Part shown: in pieces, positions 25,267-34,526 of the stretch
Position numbering within the stretch: position 1 is the stretch's first letter
Layout of the letters: every line of letters begins with the position of its first letter
Source: Sciscionella marina DSM 45152
Lineage (GTDB): Bacteria; Actinomycetota; Actinomycetes; Mycobacteriales; Pseudonocardiaceae
Reading direction: 5' to 3'
NCBI RefSeq assembly: GCF_000379465.1
Contig: NZ_KB905387.1
Span: forward strand, 191-64,190
Length of the DNA: 64,000 nucleotides
The notes under the pieces: generated by a model
The model's input: the letters and a program-made list of their open reading frames with translations, nothing else
The model's database searches: none
Told to the model about the DNA's origin: nothing
Translations under genes and position numbers: made by a program

Positions 25267-26505
25267 TCAACCGATTCGGGAGTCCTGTTGGGGTTCGTCT
25301 TCCTCGATACGCGTTTCGGTGATCCGGATTCGCTCCCGGCCGTAGGCGATCTGTTCGGTGATCTTCGCCGCGATCGGGCCACGGCCGACCAGCGCCGCCG
25401 CTTTGGGCCGCAGGAATCCGGCGAGCCTGCTGCGAGAGAGCATCGCTTTGCCCTGCAGGCGTTGGATGCGGAACAGGCGGTCGATGGCCGGCCGCCGGTT
25501 CGCCTCGAACTCCGCAAGCAGTTCGGTGCTCGCCGCGCCGCTCCGCAGGGTTTCCAGCAGTATCGGGTGGATCACGGCGGCATCCTGGACCGCGAGATTG
25601 ATGCCCTGGGCACCGAGAGGGCTGTGTGTGTGCGCGGCGTCGCCGATCAGTGCGAGTCCCGCACGGACCCAAGGCCGGGTGTCACCGGCGAACACGTCGA
25701 GGAGCGAGAAGTCCCGCATGCTCGTGATGTGCTCATCGATCAGCTCGGCGTACGGTGGCGCGGCCCACCGCAGGCGCTGCTTGACGTGCCCGAGTCCGTG
25801 CCGCGAGAGATCAGCGTATCCCTTGTGTCGCAGTGTCATGCCGAGCTGAACACTTCCCGGGTAGGACGGATAGGCGAGCATCGGAGTCCCCTCGGCCCGG
25901 AAGATGTGCGCTACCGGAGCGGGCGCGGCCGCTGGCAGGCGGAACCACAGCACATCGAAGTCGAAATCCTCGCTGCGCCGGTAGTCCAGCCCGGCGAGCT
26001 TGCGCGTTTTCGAATAGCGCCCGTCGGCTCCGACAACACAGTGCGCGCCGATTGTGCGGCGCCCACTGGTCACGACACCCCGTACCACTCTCTTTTCCAG
26101 GATCAGTTCGCTGATTTTCTCGCCTGGCAGGTAGTGGAAGGACTCGTAGGCCCGGCAGGCATCCAGTAACGCTTGGAGCAGGTGCGCTTGAGGGACGCTC
26201 AGCAAGTAGTCGTAGGGCGGGCCGAGACGGCGGTAGTCGATATCGATGAGCGTCCTGCTCCCCTCGCTGAGCCGGAACCGGGCCAGCTCGTACCCGCCCC
26301 GTTCGCGGGCCGGGGCAAGCACTCCCAGCGCGTCGAGCACGGCGAGTCCGCCTGGCTGGAGGATTTCCCCGCGGTACTCCCGGGCAAGTGAGCGGCTTCG
26401 CTCGACAACGGTGACCCGGCAGCCGGAGCGCAGCAGGAGCAGGGCGAGCGTCATCCCGGCCGGGCCGCCGCCGATCACGCAGAAATCCGTTGTGGTCTCG
26501 GGCAT
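25267..26505 (-). CDS. FAD-dependent aromatic hydroxylase (PHBH-like)
   Basis: The 412-residue flavoprotein has the FAD motif VIGGGPAGMTLALLLLRSG at the N-terminus, the DG motif CVVGADGRYSKTRKLAGL and the GD motif LALIGDAAHTHSPLGAQGINLAVQDA. Its size fits the shorter p-hydroxybenzoate-hydroxylase subgroup. It should insert oxygen into the aromatic or partly cyclised polyketide using NAD(P)H and O2. It lies ten bases upstream of the cyclase gene and 12 bases after an SDR gene in the leftward operon. Confidence 0.85.
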   Translation of the reverse strand: MPETTTDFCVIGGGPAGMTLALLLLRSGCRVTVVERSRSLAREYRGEILQPGGLAVLDALGVLAPARERGGYELARFRLSEGSRTLIDIDYRRLGPPYDYLLSVPQAHLLQALLDACRAYESFHYLPGEKISELILEKRVVRGVVTSGRRTIGAHCVVGADGRYSKTRKLAGLDYRRSEDFDFDVLWFRLPAAAPAPVAHIFRAEGTPMLAYPSYPGSVQLGMTLRHKGYADLSRHGLGHVKQRLRWAAPPYAELIDEHITSMRDFSLLDVFAGDTRPWVRAGLALIGDAAHTHSPLGAQGINLAVQDAAVIHPILLETLRSGAASTELLAEFEANRRPAIDRLFRIQRLQGKAMLSRSRLAGFLRPKAAALVGRGPIAAKITEQIAYGRERIRITETRIEEDEPQQDSRIG

Positions 26506-26517
26506 CTTCCCTCCGTC

Positions 26518-27282
26518 TCAGGCACGCAGTGCGAGTCCGCCGTCCACGGTGAGCACCTGACCGTGCAGCCATCCCGCTTCAGGCAGGCACAGCAGCGCGA
26601 TCGTGTCGGCGACCTCCTCGGGCGTGGTGAGCCTGCCGGTCGGGGTCCGGGCGAGCAGCTGGCGCAGCAGCTGTTCGGGCACGGTCCCGTCGGCTTTGTC
26701 CAGTTTCGCTGCCGAAACCACATTCACCGATATGTCCCGTGGAGCGAACTCGACAGCCAGATAGCGCGCGAGGCTCTCCAGTGCTGCTTTCGCCATGCCG
26801 AGACTGGCGTAACCAGGGACGACGCCGCGCGCCCCGGAACTGGAGACGGCCACGAGCCGCCCGGTCTTATCGGTGAGCAGTTCGCCAAGCCGCTCGGCCA
26901 CGCGGAGCAGCGGAAGGGTTGAGACGGCGAAGTCCGCGTGGAATTCCTCGACCTTCGGGGCGAGCGCGGACATCTGATGCCAGGAGGAGACATTGTGTAC
27001 GAAGATGTCCAGCGCACCGTGCTCTGCGTGCACCCTGTCGAGTACCGCGCGCGGCGCGTCCACTTCGGAGAGGTCCTCGTGTATCGCGGTAACCGGCTCC
27101 GGTGTTCCGGAAAGTTCTCGTACCGTTCGTTCGGCGGCCTCCGCGGAGTGTCCATAACTGAAGTACACCCGTGCTCCCCAAGCGGCCAGTTTCGTGACGG
27201 TTGCCCGGCCGACGCCGCGTGAGCCACCGGTGACCACGGCGGTTTTCCCGGAGAGCAGTAGGTTCCTCGAAGCTTGCGGCAT
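26518..27282 (-). CDS. SDR with enoyl-reductase-type Yx6K active site
   Basis: The 254-residue SDR has TGGSRGVGRATV for NADP(H), HNVSSWHQMSAL in place of the usual NNAG, and VSSSGARGVVPGYASLGMAKAALE, where Tyr and Lys are seven residues apart (Yx6K) as in FabI/FabL enoyl reductases instead of classical YxxxK. The C-terminus TVDGGLALRA is standard. It may reduce an enoyl or quinone-type double bond, or a ketone, on the polyketide. It lies seven bases from the O-methyltransferase gene in the same operon. Confidence 0.75.
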   Translation of the reverse strand: MPQASRNLLLSGKTAVVTGGSRGVGRATVTKLAAWGARVYFSYGHSAEAAERTVRELSGTPEPVTAIHEDLSEVDAPRAVLDRVHAEHGALDIFVHNVSSWHQMSALAPKVEEFHADFAVSTLPLLRVAERLGELLTDKTGRLVAVSSSGARGVVPGYASLGMAKAALESLARYLAVEFAPRDISVNVVSAAKLDKADGTVPEQLLRQLLARTPTGRLTTPEEVADTIALLCLPEAGWLHGQVLTVDGGLALRA

Positions 27283-27288
27283 CGGTCG

Positions 27289-28329
27289 CTACTCCTTCTC
27301 GGCGACGAGGACCGTATCCCGTCGTACCGTGTCCAGCTCGAGTATTCTCGTGACCCGGAATCCGGCCTCGGTCGCCCATCGCGCGCAGTCCTGTGTGCTG
27401 TACTCCGAACCTCCTTCGCGCATGACGCGGACGTTCAAGCTGGTAAGGATCTTCTGCGCGTCACGACGTTCCGCATCGAGCATCTGGTCGTAGACGATGA
27501 CGGCACCGCCGGGTTCTATCGCCGGATAGGCGCGCTGGAGCAATGTCTGGCGTTCCTGCGGCGCCCAGTCGTGGAGCACGTGGCCGAAGATGACGACATC
27601 GGTGCGCGGGAACGGATCGGTGAAGAAGTCGCCTGCCTGGAAACTGACCCGGCCCGTGGTGCCGAGCAGCTTCATGTGTTCGGTGAAATAGGATTCGAGT
27701 GCGGGAATATCGAAGACCGTGGCGTTGAGATGTGGCTCCGCGCTGACGATGGTGGCGGCGACGTTTCCGCGTGCTCCACCGGCGTCGACGATGCGGTGAT
27801 AGCGGGACCAGTCGACGCATTCGGTCAACCGGTCGGCGGTCGTGGAATTGTGCGCGTCCATCGAGTCCAGGAACGGCTCGGCGAGCTTCGGGTCGGAGAG
27901 CTTCTCGGCGAACGCGTTCCGGCCGCCGATCCCGTCGGAAACCGGGTTGCCACTGCGCAGCGCTTCGGTGAGCCGCCCCCAGGCCGGATAGTGCTGGATG
28001 GTGCTGTTCCGAACGAGTCCGCACAGCGAGTGCCGAGCCCCCGTGGTGAGGAACTCACGCGCCATATCGGAATTGCCGTACCGGTCCCCGTTCCGTTCGA
28101 GCAGGCCGATGGCGAACAGAGCGTCGAGGAAGTCCTGAGTCAGCCGGGCATGCAGGCCGAGTCGTGCGCGGATTTGTTCCTCGGTCAGTGGACCGGAGTC
28201 GGCAAGCGTGTCGAACAGGTCGATATCGACGGCTGTGTGCAGCACCTTAGACTCGCTGAACGCCCGCGCGATCCGCAGGATTTCCCTTGCCGCTCCGAGG
28301 TCTGGGGTTTTCTCGGGTGTGCTAGTCAT
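27289..28329 (-). CDS. O-methyltransferase of the acetylserotonin type
   Basis: The 346-residue protein has a dimerisation domain (FSESKVLHTAVDIDLFDTLA, ARLTQDFLDALFAIGLLER) and a SAM domain (IVDAGGARGNVAATI near 182, VIFGHVLHDWAPQERQTLLQRAYPAIEPGG). It resembles TcmN/DnrK-type polyketide O-methyltransferases. His-Asp in FGHVLHDW is the usual catalytic-base region. It should methylate a phenolic hydroxyl. Its ATG overlaps the end of the following FAD-monooxygenase gene by eight bases. Confidence 0.85.
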   Translation of the reverse strand: MTSTPEKTPDLGAAREILRIARAFSESKVLHTAVDIDLFDTLADSGPLTEEQIRARLGLHARLTQDFLDALFAIGLLERNGDRYGNSDMAREFLTTGARHSLCGLVRNSTIQHYPAWGRLTEALRSGNPVSDGIGGRNAFAEKLSDPKLAEPFLDSMDAHNSTTADRLTECVDWSRYHRIVDAGGARGNVAATIVSAEPHLNATVFDIPALESYFTEHMKLLGTTGRVSFQAGDFFTDPFPRTDVVIFGHVLHDWAPQERQTLLQRAYPAIEPGGAVIVYDQMLDAERRDAQKILTSLNVRVMREGGSEYSTQDCARWATEAGFRVTRILELDTVRRDTVLVAEKE

Positions 28330-29989
28330 GGACCTTGCCTTTCGGTGCCGGTACGGCCAGCTGAACTGGACGAGTTTTCCTTACGAGGTGAATGGGCGCG
28401 ATCGCCTCTTCGAAGACCGCATGCCCGAGCGTTCGGCCGCGCGCGGCGAGGTAACCATCGGGGCGCACCAGTGCCCAGCCGTTGTCGGTGGAGCCGAGCG
28501 TGGCGCGGATATCGCCAAGCGCATCGACTATCGGCCTCGTCGCGGTTGCGCACGTCGCATCGTCGGCGATGGTGCGTACCGAAAGCCAGTCGCTGTGCCG
28601 CTCGGCTAGCTCCGCGCCGACGGTGTGCACGGTCTCGTTTCCGGAGAAGACGAAAAGGCTCCATGAGGGTTCGCGCAGTTCGGCGAGCAGGGCGAGCCAG
28701 CCCGGTCGACCGGCTTGGGATTCGGTGATCTGGCAGAACCGTTCACCGGGTACGGGGCCGTTGCGCGACCGACCGCGCTCCGGGACCGTCAACGGGCTGT
28801 CCGCGTAGGCGAGCCGTAGTCCGGAAACCCTGCCCAGGATCTTGCGCTGGAGGCGCCGGCGGATCTCGGGAACCGCACGCACGATGGCGAACACTACGGG
28901 CAGGGCGAGCCCGGCGAGTGTGTTTTTCAGCTGCACCAGGAAAGTGGCCCGGTTCGTCGTCTGCAACAAGGCCTCACCGACCGGTACGCGTTCGGCGCTG
29001 TAGGTCTCCAGTAGTGCGGGCCCGGCGAGGCCGCGGGCGACCATGGCGAGCTTCCAGGCGAGATTCACCGCTTCCTGGATCCCGGTATTGAGGCCCTGTC
29101 CGGAAGCCGGGCTGTGCACATGGGCAGCGTCACCGGCGACGAAACAGCGGTCGAGCTGCATTCGGGGAACCATGCGCTGTTGGAAGGTGAACACCGAACT
29201 CCACTGCGGTTTCTCGATTCTGGTCGCTACCCCGAGTCCCTTGCTCAGCTCGGCGGAGAAGCGTTGCGCGATCTCCTGCGGTGGAATGTCCCGTTCGGTG
29301 CGCGCGGTGTCGAGCAGGCGCCAGCGACCGTCCCGAAGCGGCGCCATCATCAGGGTGCGCCCACCGGTGTGCACCCAGTAGATGCTGTCGGCAGGGACAT
29401 CGGTGTGTACCCGCGCGTCGGCGATCATCCAGGTCTCGCTCGACTGGCCGAGCAGCGGGAGTCCGAGAGTCTTTCGCACTGTACTGTGCCCGCCGTCGCA
29501 GCCGAGCAGCCACGGAACGGCGAACCTGGATACCGTGCCATCCGCTGCCCGCAGTGTCGCGTGGACCTGGTCACCGAGCTGCTCGAAGGTCTCGAGCCGC
29601 ACGCCCCATTCGACGGCGATGCCCCTGCGGTGCATGGCATAGCGGAGTGCCTGCTCGGTCTGTTCCTGCTCGATGGCGAGCGTGAAGGGGTATCGGGTCG
29701 GCGTTGTCGTGTAGTCGGCGCTGAGCCTGGTCAGTTTCTTCCCCTCGCGGTACAAGGTGAACGCGGTGATCCGTTGCCCACGCGGGAGTACATCCGCGAT
29801 CACGCCCATCTGGTCATAGGTTTCCAGGCAGCGGGGATGGGTGGCGATCGCGCGGCTCGTGTCCGCGGGTCCGGTTCGCGCGTCGATCACCCGGACCCGA
29901 AGGCCGTGCCGGCTCAGTTCGTGCGCAGCGACGAGCCCGACCGGCCCCGCTCCGACGATGAGGACTTCGGTACCCGATTCCGTTGTCAT
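28322..29989 (-). CDS. FAD-dependent aromatic polyketide hydroxylase (TcmG/PgaE-like)
   Basis: The 555-residue protein has the three-domain pattern of polyketide hydroxylases: FAD motif VLIVGAGPVGLVAAHELSRHG, a substrate domain, DG motif LLGCDGGHSTVRKTLGLPL, GD motif CFVAGDAAHVHSPASGQGLNTG, and a C-terminal thioredoxin-like domain after about residue 420 (GWALVRPDGYLAARG). Family members hydroxylate angucycline, tetracenomycin and related rings, sometimes twice. It lies 27 bases after the ABM-type gene and before the O-methyltransferase gene in the same operon. The position it oxidises is not readable from sequence. Confidence 0.88.
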   Translation of the reverse strand: MTTESGTEVLIVGAGPVGLVAAHELSRHGLRVRVIDARTGPADTSRAIATHPRCLETYDQMGVIADVLPRGQRITAFTLYREGKKLTRLSADYTTTPTRYPFTLAIEQEQTEQALRYAMHRRGIAVEWGVRLETFEQLGDQVHATLRAADGTVSRFAVPWLLGCDGGHSTVRKTLGLPLLGQSSETWMIADARVHTDVPADSIYWVHTGGRTLMMAPLRDGRWRLLDTARTERDIPPQEIAQRFSAELSKGLGVATRIEKPQWSSVFTFQQRMVPRMQLDRCFVAGDAAHVHSPASGQGLNTGIQEAVNLAWKLAMVARGLAGPALLETYSAERVPVGEALLQTTNRATFLVQLKNTLAGLALPVVFAIVRAVPEIRRRLQRKILGRVSGLRLAYADSPLTVPERGRSRNGPVPGERFCQITESQAGRPGWLALLAELREPSWSLFVFSGNETVHTVGAELAERHSDWLSVRTIADDATCATATRPIVDALGDIRATLGSTDNGWALVRPDGYLAARGRTLGHAVFEEAIAPIHLVRKTRPVQLAVPAPKGKVHD

Positions 29990-30016
29990 GGCAAGCCTTT
30001 CCGGTTCGGTCTCCGC

Positions 30017-30316
30017 TCAGTCGAGAATGGAACTGCCTTCACGTACGGGCGAGTACATATCGGGTTCGACCGAGGCGAGCGCGACAAGGCGCTGGACAAG
30101 GTCCTGGAAACCCGCGCTCTTGATGGCGTTCTGGTGCGCTTCGGCGGTGATCCACCAGGCGATCTCGACGAAGACCTCTGGCTTGTTGATCGAACGCAAC
30201 AGGGCGTACCGAACGTAGCCGGGCTGCTTTTCCATGTATCGGGTGAGCTCCTCGCTCACCTTCTCGAATTCCGCGATATCGCCGTGCACGGTGAGCTTGT
30301 TGACCAGTGTGACCAT
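30017..30316 (-). CDS. Antibiotic biosynthesis monooxygenase (ABM) domain protein
   Basis: The 99-residue protein has the ABM ferredoxin-like fold signature: LVNKLTVHGDIAEFEKVSEEL, PGYVRYALLRSIN, FVEIAWWITAEAHQNAIKSAGF. TcmH/ActVA-Orf6 relatives are cofactor-free and oxidise anthrone-type intermediates to quinones. This is the likely quinone-forming step. It follows the acyl-CoA ligase gene by 23 bases. Confidence 0.85.
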   Translation of the reverse strand: MVTLVNKLTVHGDIAEFEKVSEELTRYMEKQPGYVRYALLRSINKPEVFVEIAWWITAEAHQNAIKSAGFQDLVQRLVALASVEPDMYSPVREGSSILD

Positions 30317-30339
30317 CGGGTTTTCTCCTGTATCCTCGG

Positions 30340-31899
30340 TTATCTACTTGGAACATGTGCGGAAAGCAGCCGTTCCCGGATCGCCCGGCGCGATATCTTG
30401 CCGTTGGCCTCTCGTGGAATACGGTCGACGACATCGAGAAACCGAATGTGTTGGTATGCCGAAAGCTGCTCGTTCGCGAACTCCGTCAGTCGGGCGGGGG
30501 AAATAGCGTCGAATTCCGGGTCTATCCGGACCAGTGCGTAGGGAACCGCTCCGCTGAACTGGTGCGGAATGTCCACGACGACGCATTCGGCGACCGCGGG
30601 GTGAGCGGCGAGCACCCCTTCGAGTTCGGCGGGAGCGACCAGCTCGTTGTCGCATTTGAACACGTCTTTGATGCGGTCGACGAGATACAGTGCGCCATCG
30701 GCGTCGACATAACCGACGTCTCCGGTGCGCAGCCAGCCGTCCCCGGTGAGCGCCCCGGAATCGGGATCGGCGAGATAGCCGAGCATGCGCTGCGGACCTC
30801 GAATACACAGCTCCCCTTTCTGTCCGGGGAGAACCTCGCTCCCGTCATCGAGGGACACGACCCGGCACTCGGTTCCGGCAAGGGGATAGCCGACCGATCC
30901 GGGTTTGGGGGAAGTGAGGCTGTCGGAGTGGGTCAGGGGTGCCGCCTCGGCGAGTCCGTACCCTTGCAGCACCGGGACACGCAGACGTTCGGAGAGGGTG
31001 CGAGCGGCTGCGGCGGGCAGTGCCGAGCCGCCGGAAAGGATCGCGGTGACGGTCTCGAGCGCGGGCAGTTCCTCGTCGCGCGCGGCGAGGGTGGCCAGGT
31101 GTACCGGCAGGCTGTAGAACCGGTGTGCGCCTTCGGAGTTGGCGAGTTCCAGTGCGGCGACCGAATCCGTGGCGTGACACAGCGTCTGCCTTGCCCCGGC
31201 GTAGATCGCCGAATTGAGATGCATCAGGTGATAGCAGGGCAGATGGTTGAGTATCCGGGTTTCCTCGGTCAGGGCGTGGGCCCACGCCACCTGCGCGGCA
31301 TTGCTGACCAGGTTCCGGTGCGAGAGCATCACCGCCTTGGGTGCCCCTGTCGTTCCGCTGGTGAATTGCAGACATGCCAGGGAACCGGGCCCGGGATCCG
31401 GTGCCCCGGGGGTCCGGTCGGCGCCGTCCCGCAGGAAACCGGCTAACCGGGGCGCACTGTCGTCCTCAGGATCGAGGGCGATGATGCGCAGGAGCTGGGG
31501 GATATTCCGGGCGAGCGCGGAGAACCGGTCGACGAGGGAGCGTGGCACGAAGACCATCCGAACCTCGGCCGACCGTAATATGTGTTCGAACGCGGCGTCG
31601 CGAAGGAGAGGGTTGATCGTGACGATCGTGTTACCACTGCGGGCGATTCCGTAGAACACGGCGGCGAATTCGACGCTAAGTGTCGTGACGACACCGACGG
31701 CGTGCCACGCACCGAGCTTGCTCGCGATGATACCGGCACAGCGGGTGGCCGTACTGTCCAGCTCAGCGAAGCTGATATCGGCGTCCTGCGTACGGATCGC
31801 GGTGCGCTCCGGCCAGGCGGTGGCCGCCGCGTGCAGAATCCCGTCGATCGTGGTGTCCGGGACCGTCCTGCTGTCCCGTCGTGGGCTGCGCTCAGACAC
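30340..31899 (-). CDS. Acyl-CoA synthetase / AMP-dependent ligase
   Basis: The 519-residue ANL enzyme has the P-loop LQFTSGTTGAPKAVMLSHRN, A5 motif GYGLAEAAPLTHSD, A7 region GWLRTGDVGYVDADGALYLVDRIKD split around residues 390-410 and the catalytic lysine region EANGKISRRAIRERL. It activates a carboxylic acid as acyl-AMP and then acyl-CoA. Type II PKS clusters such as oxytetracycline carry similar ligases with unclear roles. Here it could activate a free starter acid or rescue hydrolysed chains; both are inference. Its start overlaps the aromatase gene stop by eight bases. Confidence 0.82.
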   Translation of the reverse strand: MSERSPRRDSRTVPDTTIDGILHAAATAWPERTAIRTQDADISFAELDSTATRCAGIIASKLGAWHAVGVVTTLSVEFAAVFYGIARSGNTIVTINPLLRDAAFEHILRSAEVRMVFVPRSLVDRFSALARNIPQLLRIIALDPEDDSAPRLAGFLRDGADRTPGAPDPGPGSLACLQFTSGTTGAPKAVMLSHRNLVSNAAQVAWAHALTEETRILNHLPCYHLMHLNSAIYAGARQTLCHATDSVAALELANSEGAHRFYSLPVHLATLAARDEELPALETVTAILSGGSALPAAAARTLSERLRVPVLQGYGLAEAAPLTHSDSLTSPKPGSVGYPLAGTECRVVSLDDGSEVLPGQKGELCIRGPQRMLGYLADPDSGALTGDGWLRTGDVGYVDADGALYLVDRIKDVFKCDNELVAPAELEGVLAAHPAVAECVVVDIPHQFSGAVPYALVRIDPEFDAISPARLTEFANEQLSAYQHIRFLDVVDRIPREANGKISRRAIRERLLSAHVPSR

Positions 31900-32773
31900 G
31901 AGACTGCTCCTTCAGCTGGTGCTCGACAGTGCTCAGGTTCTGCTCCCGGTCCGCGATCAGCTCGGCGCGTACCCGTTCGCGCGATTCGGCGATGCTCGGT
32001 CCGCCCGTCGTCCGGGGCGCGAGAATGACCGTATCCCTGCTCGTGATCCGAACGCCGTCTCCGGTCTCGGTCAGCTGGTACCGGCCGAGATGGGTCACCC
32101 GGTCCTCCGGACAGCTGATCCGCTTGTGCACGACCAGGCGCGGAGGCAGCAGCACCCGGACCGGTTCGGCCGTATCCGGGAGGTGGTCCGACAAGATGGG
32201 GGTGCCGACCAGGTGTGCGTAGGCCCGGTCGAGTTCAGTGTCGAGGGTCCGTGCCCGCACCACTGTCAGCGACCGGGAACGCAGCGATGCCTTGTTTTCC
32301 GCGGCGTACTTCAAGGTCTCCAGGTATCGCCTGCTGTTCGTGCGCATCCGTTCGCCGATCTCCTCGGCCACCGGTTCGGGTTCCACGGTGCGGTAGTCGT
32401 GCCGCATCAGCGCTCGGGTTTCGCCCGTTGCGGTGCGATGAAATTCCCATTCCCCGGTCACCCGTGTTCTGGCCTCGACGGGGGCGAGGTTTTCGAAGGA
32501 TATCCGGGACCGATCGGGATCGAGTTCCCGGCGCGCATCCCATTGCCGAACCGAGGCACTCGCCATGGACCAGTGGCGTACGGTATCGGCTCCGGGGCCG
32601 CGATCGAGATAGCGCGCGTGCACGGCGGGTGGGTGGAATCGTGGCCAGGACTCGACATCGGCGACGAGACCGAACACTGTCCGCTGATCGGCGGCCACCG
32701 TGATCTCCTCGATCACGGTTCGAGTATCCCTTGTGGACACTGCTGCTACCTCGTGTTTCTCTTCGGTGCTCAC
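31892..32773 (-). CDS. Didomain aromatase/cyclase (SRPBCC), second copy
   Basis: The 293-residue protein has two START/SRPBCC domains. The first (about 15-155) has VIEEITVAADQRTVFGLVADVESWPRF and FENLAPVEARTRVTGEWEF. The second (about 160-290) ends GPSIAESRERVRAELIADREQ. This layout matches didomain ARO/CYCs of reducing type II PKSs. The GTG start at 32773 overlaps the stop of the other aromatase gene (GTGA). Domain 2 lacks an obvious SWPER-type entrance motif (it starts YAHLVGTPILSD), so it may be diverged in function. It may act on a later ring than the first copy. Confidence 0.78.
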   Translation of the reverse strand: MSTEEKHEVAAVSTRDTRTVIEEITVAADQRTVFGLVADVESWPRFHPPAVHARYLDRGPGADTVRHWSMASASVRQWDARRELDPDRSRISFENLAPVEARTRVTGEWEFHRTATGETRALMRHDYRTVEPEPVAEEIGERMRTNSRRYLETLKYAAENKASLRSRSLTVVRARTLDTELDRAYAHLVGTPILSDHLPDTAEPVRVLLPPRLVVHKRISCPEDRVTHLGRYQLTETGDGVRITSRDTVILAPRTTGGPSIAESRERVRAELIADREQNLSTVEHQLKEQSRV

Positions 32774-33711
32774 GAGCGCGCTTCGACAAAGGACTTCATG
32801 GCAAGCAGGGTCGCCGTGCTGTTGGCGCCGAGACGGTCCCGGACGAATCGGCGGGCGGTCGCGGCATCCGTACCCTCGCCGAGGACGTCGAGCTTGTCTT
32901 CGGCGAGCACGACGGTGTGTCCCGCGACGACCTCGGTGTCCTCGCCGCGCGGGCGGATCACCCAGGTTCCGGTGTGCGCGCGCATCAGGGCAGGCGGCAC
33001 CGTTTGTTTGTAGACGATGCGTTCCCCGGGGAAGCAGATCCGCACCGACTCGGTCCGGTGTGTGGAACCGTCGGCGGTGCACGTGTGCATGGTCATCGAC
33101 TGCACTCCCGCGGTGTTCTCCACCAGATCCATCGCGGACACGTGCTCGAGCCGTTCGGGCCAGGATTTCGCCGCATAGAGGAATTCGTATGCGGCCTCAG
33201 GGGTGCCCCGCACGAGTACCGAGTCCTCGAAGCTGTGTTCGAGATCCGCGCGGCGGTGCTGGGACTCGGCGATCGATTTGATGTTCGCCAGCTCGGTTGC
33301 GCTGTTGTGCTCGGTGACCTCGGCGACGTGGTCGAGATCGGCGGGATCCGCGCCGATGACGGAGAACTCGTGGTCGAGTACGAGCCGAGTCCGACCGTGC
33401 GGCCCTTCATCGACCGACCACAGTCCGCTCATGGCCGCGACCGGAGGTGCCGGGATTTCCTGCCGGAACCGGATGCGGCGGGACTGTTCGGCAACGCTCC
33501 GGATGGACGTCCAGTTCTTCACGGTCCCCGCGGCCAGCGCCCAGATGTGCAGCCGTTCCCGCCCTCCGGAAAGATCCTCGCGTTCCACGTGCAGGCATGG
33601 CGTGAAGTAGCGTGGCCATTCGCGCGCACCGGCGACGATCGCGTAGACGGTCGCCGCGGGTGCTTCGATCAACGTCTCGTGCCTGGTTTTTCCAGGAGCG
33701 CCGGTAACCAT
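32770..33711 (-). CDS. Didomain aromatase/cyclase (SRPBCC), first copy
   Basis: The 313-residue protein carries two SRPBCC domains: TLIEAPAATVYAIVAGAREWPRYF near the start, and VLVRGTPEAAYEFLYAAKSWPERLEHV near residue 165, with VVLAEDKLDVLGEGTDAATARRFVRDRLGANS at the end. It is the classical first-ring aromatase/cyclase expected after C9 ketoreduction (ActVII/DpsF type). It lies 32 bases downstream of the ketoreductase gene and is translationally coupled to the second aromatase. It acts on the ACP-bound, C9-reduced chain. Confidence 0.85.
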   Translation of the reverse strand: MVTGAPGKTRHETLIEAPAATVYAIVAGAREWPRYFTPCLHVEREDLSGGRERLHIWALAAGTVKNWTSIRSVAEQSRRIRFRQEIPAPPVAAMSGLWSVDEGPHGRTRLVLDHEFSVIGADPADLDHVAEVTEHNSATELANIKSIAESQHRRADLEHSFEDSVLVRGTPEAAYEFLYAAKSWPERLEHVSAMDLVENTAGVQSMTMHTCTADGSTHRTESVRICFPGERIVYKQTVPPALMRAHTGTWVIRPRGEDTEVVAGHTVVLAEDKLDVLGEGTDAATARRFVRDRLGANSTATLLAMKSFVEARS

Positions 33712-33743
33712 GTTCGATCGCCTTTCGGTGCGTGGAACGGAGG

Positions 33744-34526
33744 TCAGTAGCTGCCGAGGCCACCACAGACATTGAGTGCCTGTGCGGTGATCGAGGCGGC
33801 TTCCGCAGTGGTCAGGTACTCGACGAGACCGGCGACCTCGTCCGCCGTCGAGTACCGGCCGAGCGGAATCTTGGCCTGGAAGTCGGCCAGGATCTCCTGC
33901 TCGGTTACCTTTCCGGCATTGGCGTACGCCTCGCGGATGCGCGCCGCCATCGGTGTCTCGACATATCCGGGGCAGACCGCGTTGACGGTGATGCCGCTGG
34001 TGGCCAGTTCCTTGGCGAGCGCCTTGGTGAAGCCGATGACACCGGCTTTGGACGCGGAATACGGAGCGCCGAGCGGTACCCCCTGTTTACCGCCGGTGGA
34101 GGCGATGTTGATGATGCGGCCATCGCCGGAGTTGCCGAGTTCGCCGGTGGTCAACGCTTCCCTGGTGAGCCGGAAGACACTGTTCAGGTTGGTCTCCATG
34201 ACGTCGTCCCACAGTTCGTCGGTTATCGAGGCCGTGTAGCCGCCACCGCTGCGGCCCGCGTTGTTGACCAGGACACTGATCGGCCCAAACCGGTCCACCG
34301 TGGCCCGTACCAGCTTGTGCAGCGTATGCGGATCACGCACATCGGTGGCGATACCGTCGCCCCGCAATCCCTCACCGGTGAGTTCGGCGACAGTTTCGTC
34401 GACCGCCGCCTCGTCGCGCGCGCACAGGAATACGTTCATGCCGCGCCGGGCAAGCCTGGCGGTGATCGCGCGGCCGATGCCGCTTGTTCCGCCCGTGACC
34501 AGTGCCGTGGCCTGATTGTCGGTCAT
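33744..34526 (-). CDS. Type II PKS C9-ketoreductase (ActIII-like)
   Basis: The 260-residue SDR has NADP motif TGGTSGIGRAI, NNAGRSGGG (the GRSGGG loop is specific to ActIII-type polyketide ketoreductases), INIASTGGKQGVPLGAPYSASKAGVIGFTKAL with catalytic Ser and YxxxK, and CPGYVETPMAARIREAYA. It reduces the C-9 carbonyl of the nascent poly-beta-ketone and steers first-ring closure at C7-C12. It lies 90 bases after the CLF gene and just ahead of the aromatase pair. Confidence 0.92.
   Translation of the reverse strand: MTDNQATALVTGGTSGIGRAITARLARRGMNVFLCARDEAAVDETVAELTGEGLRGDGIATDVRDPHTLHKLVRATVDRFGPISVLVNNAGRSGGGYTASITDELWDDVMETNLNSVFRLTREALTTGELGNSGDGRIINIASTGGKQGVPLGAPYSASKAGVIGFTKALAKELATSGITVNAVCPGYVETPMAARIREAYANAGKVTEQEILADFQAKIPLGRYSTADEVAGLVEYLTTAEAASITAQALNVCGGLGSY

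Noticed and set aside
31685-33013. A 442-codon rightward ORF opposite the ligase and aromatase genes
   Set aside because: Antisense shadow without family motifs, crossing gene boundaries of well-supported minus-strand genes.
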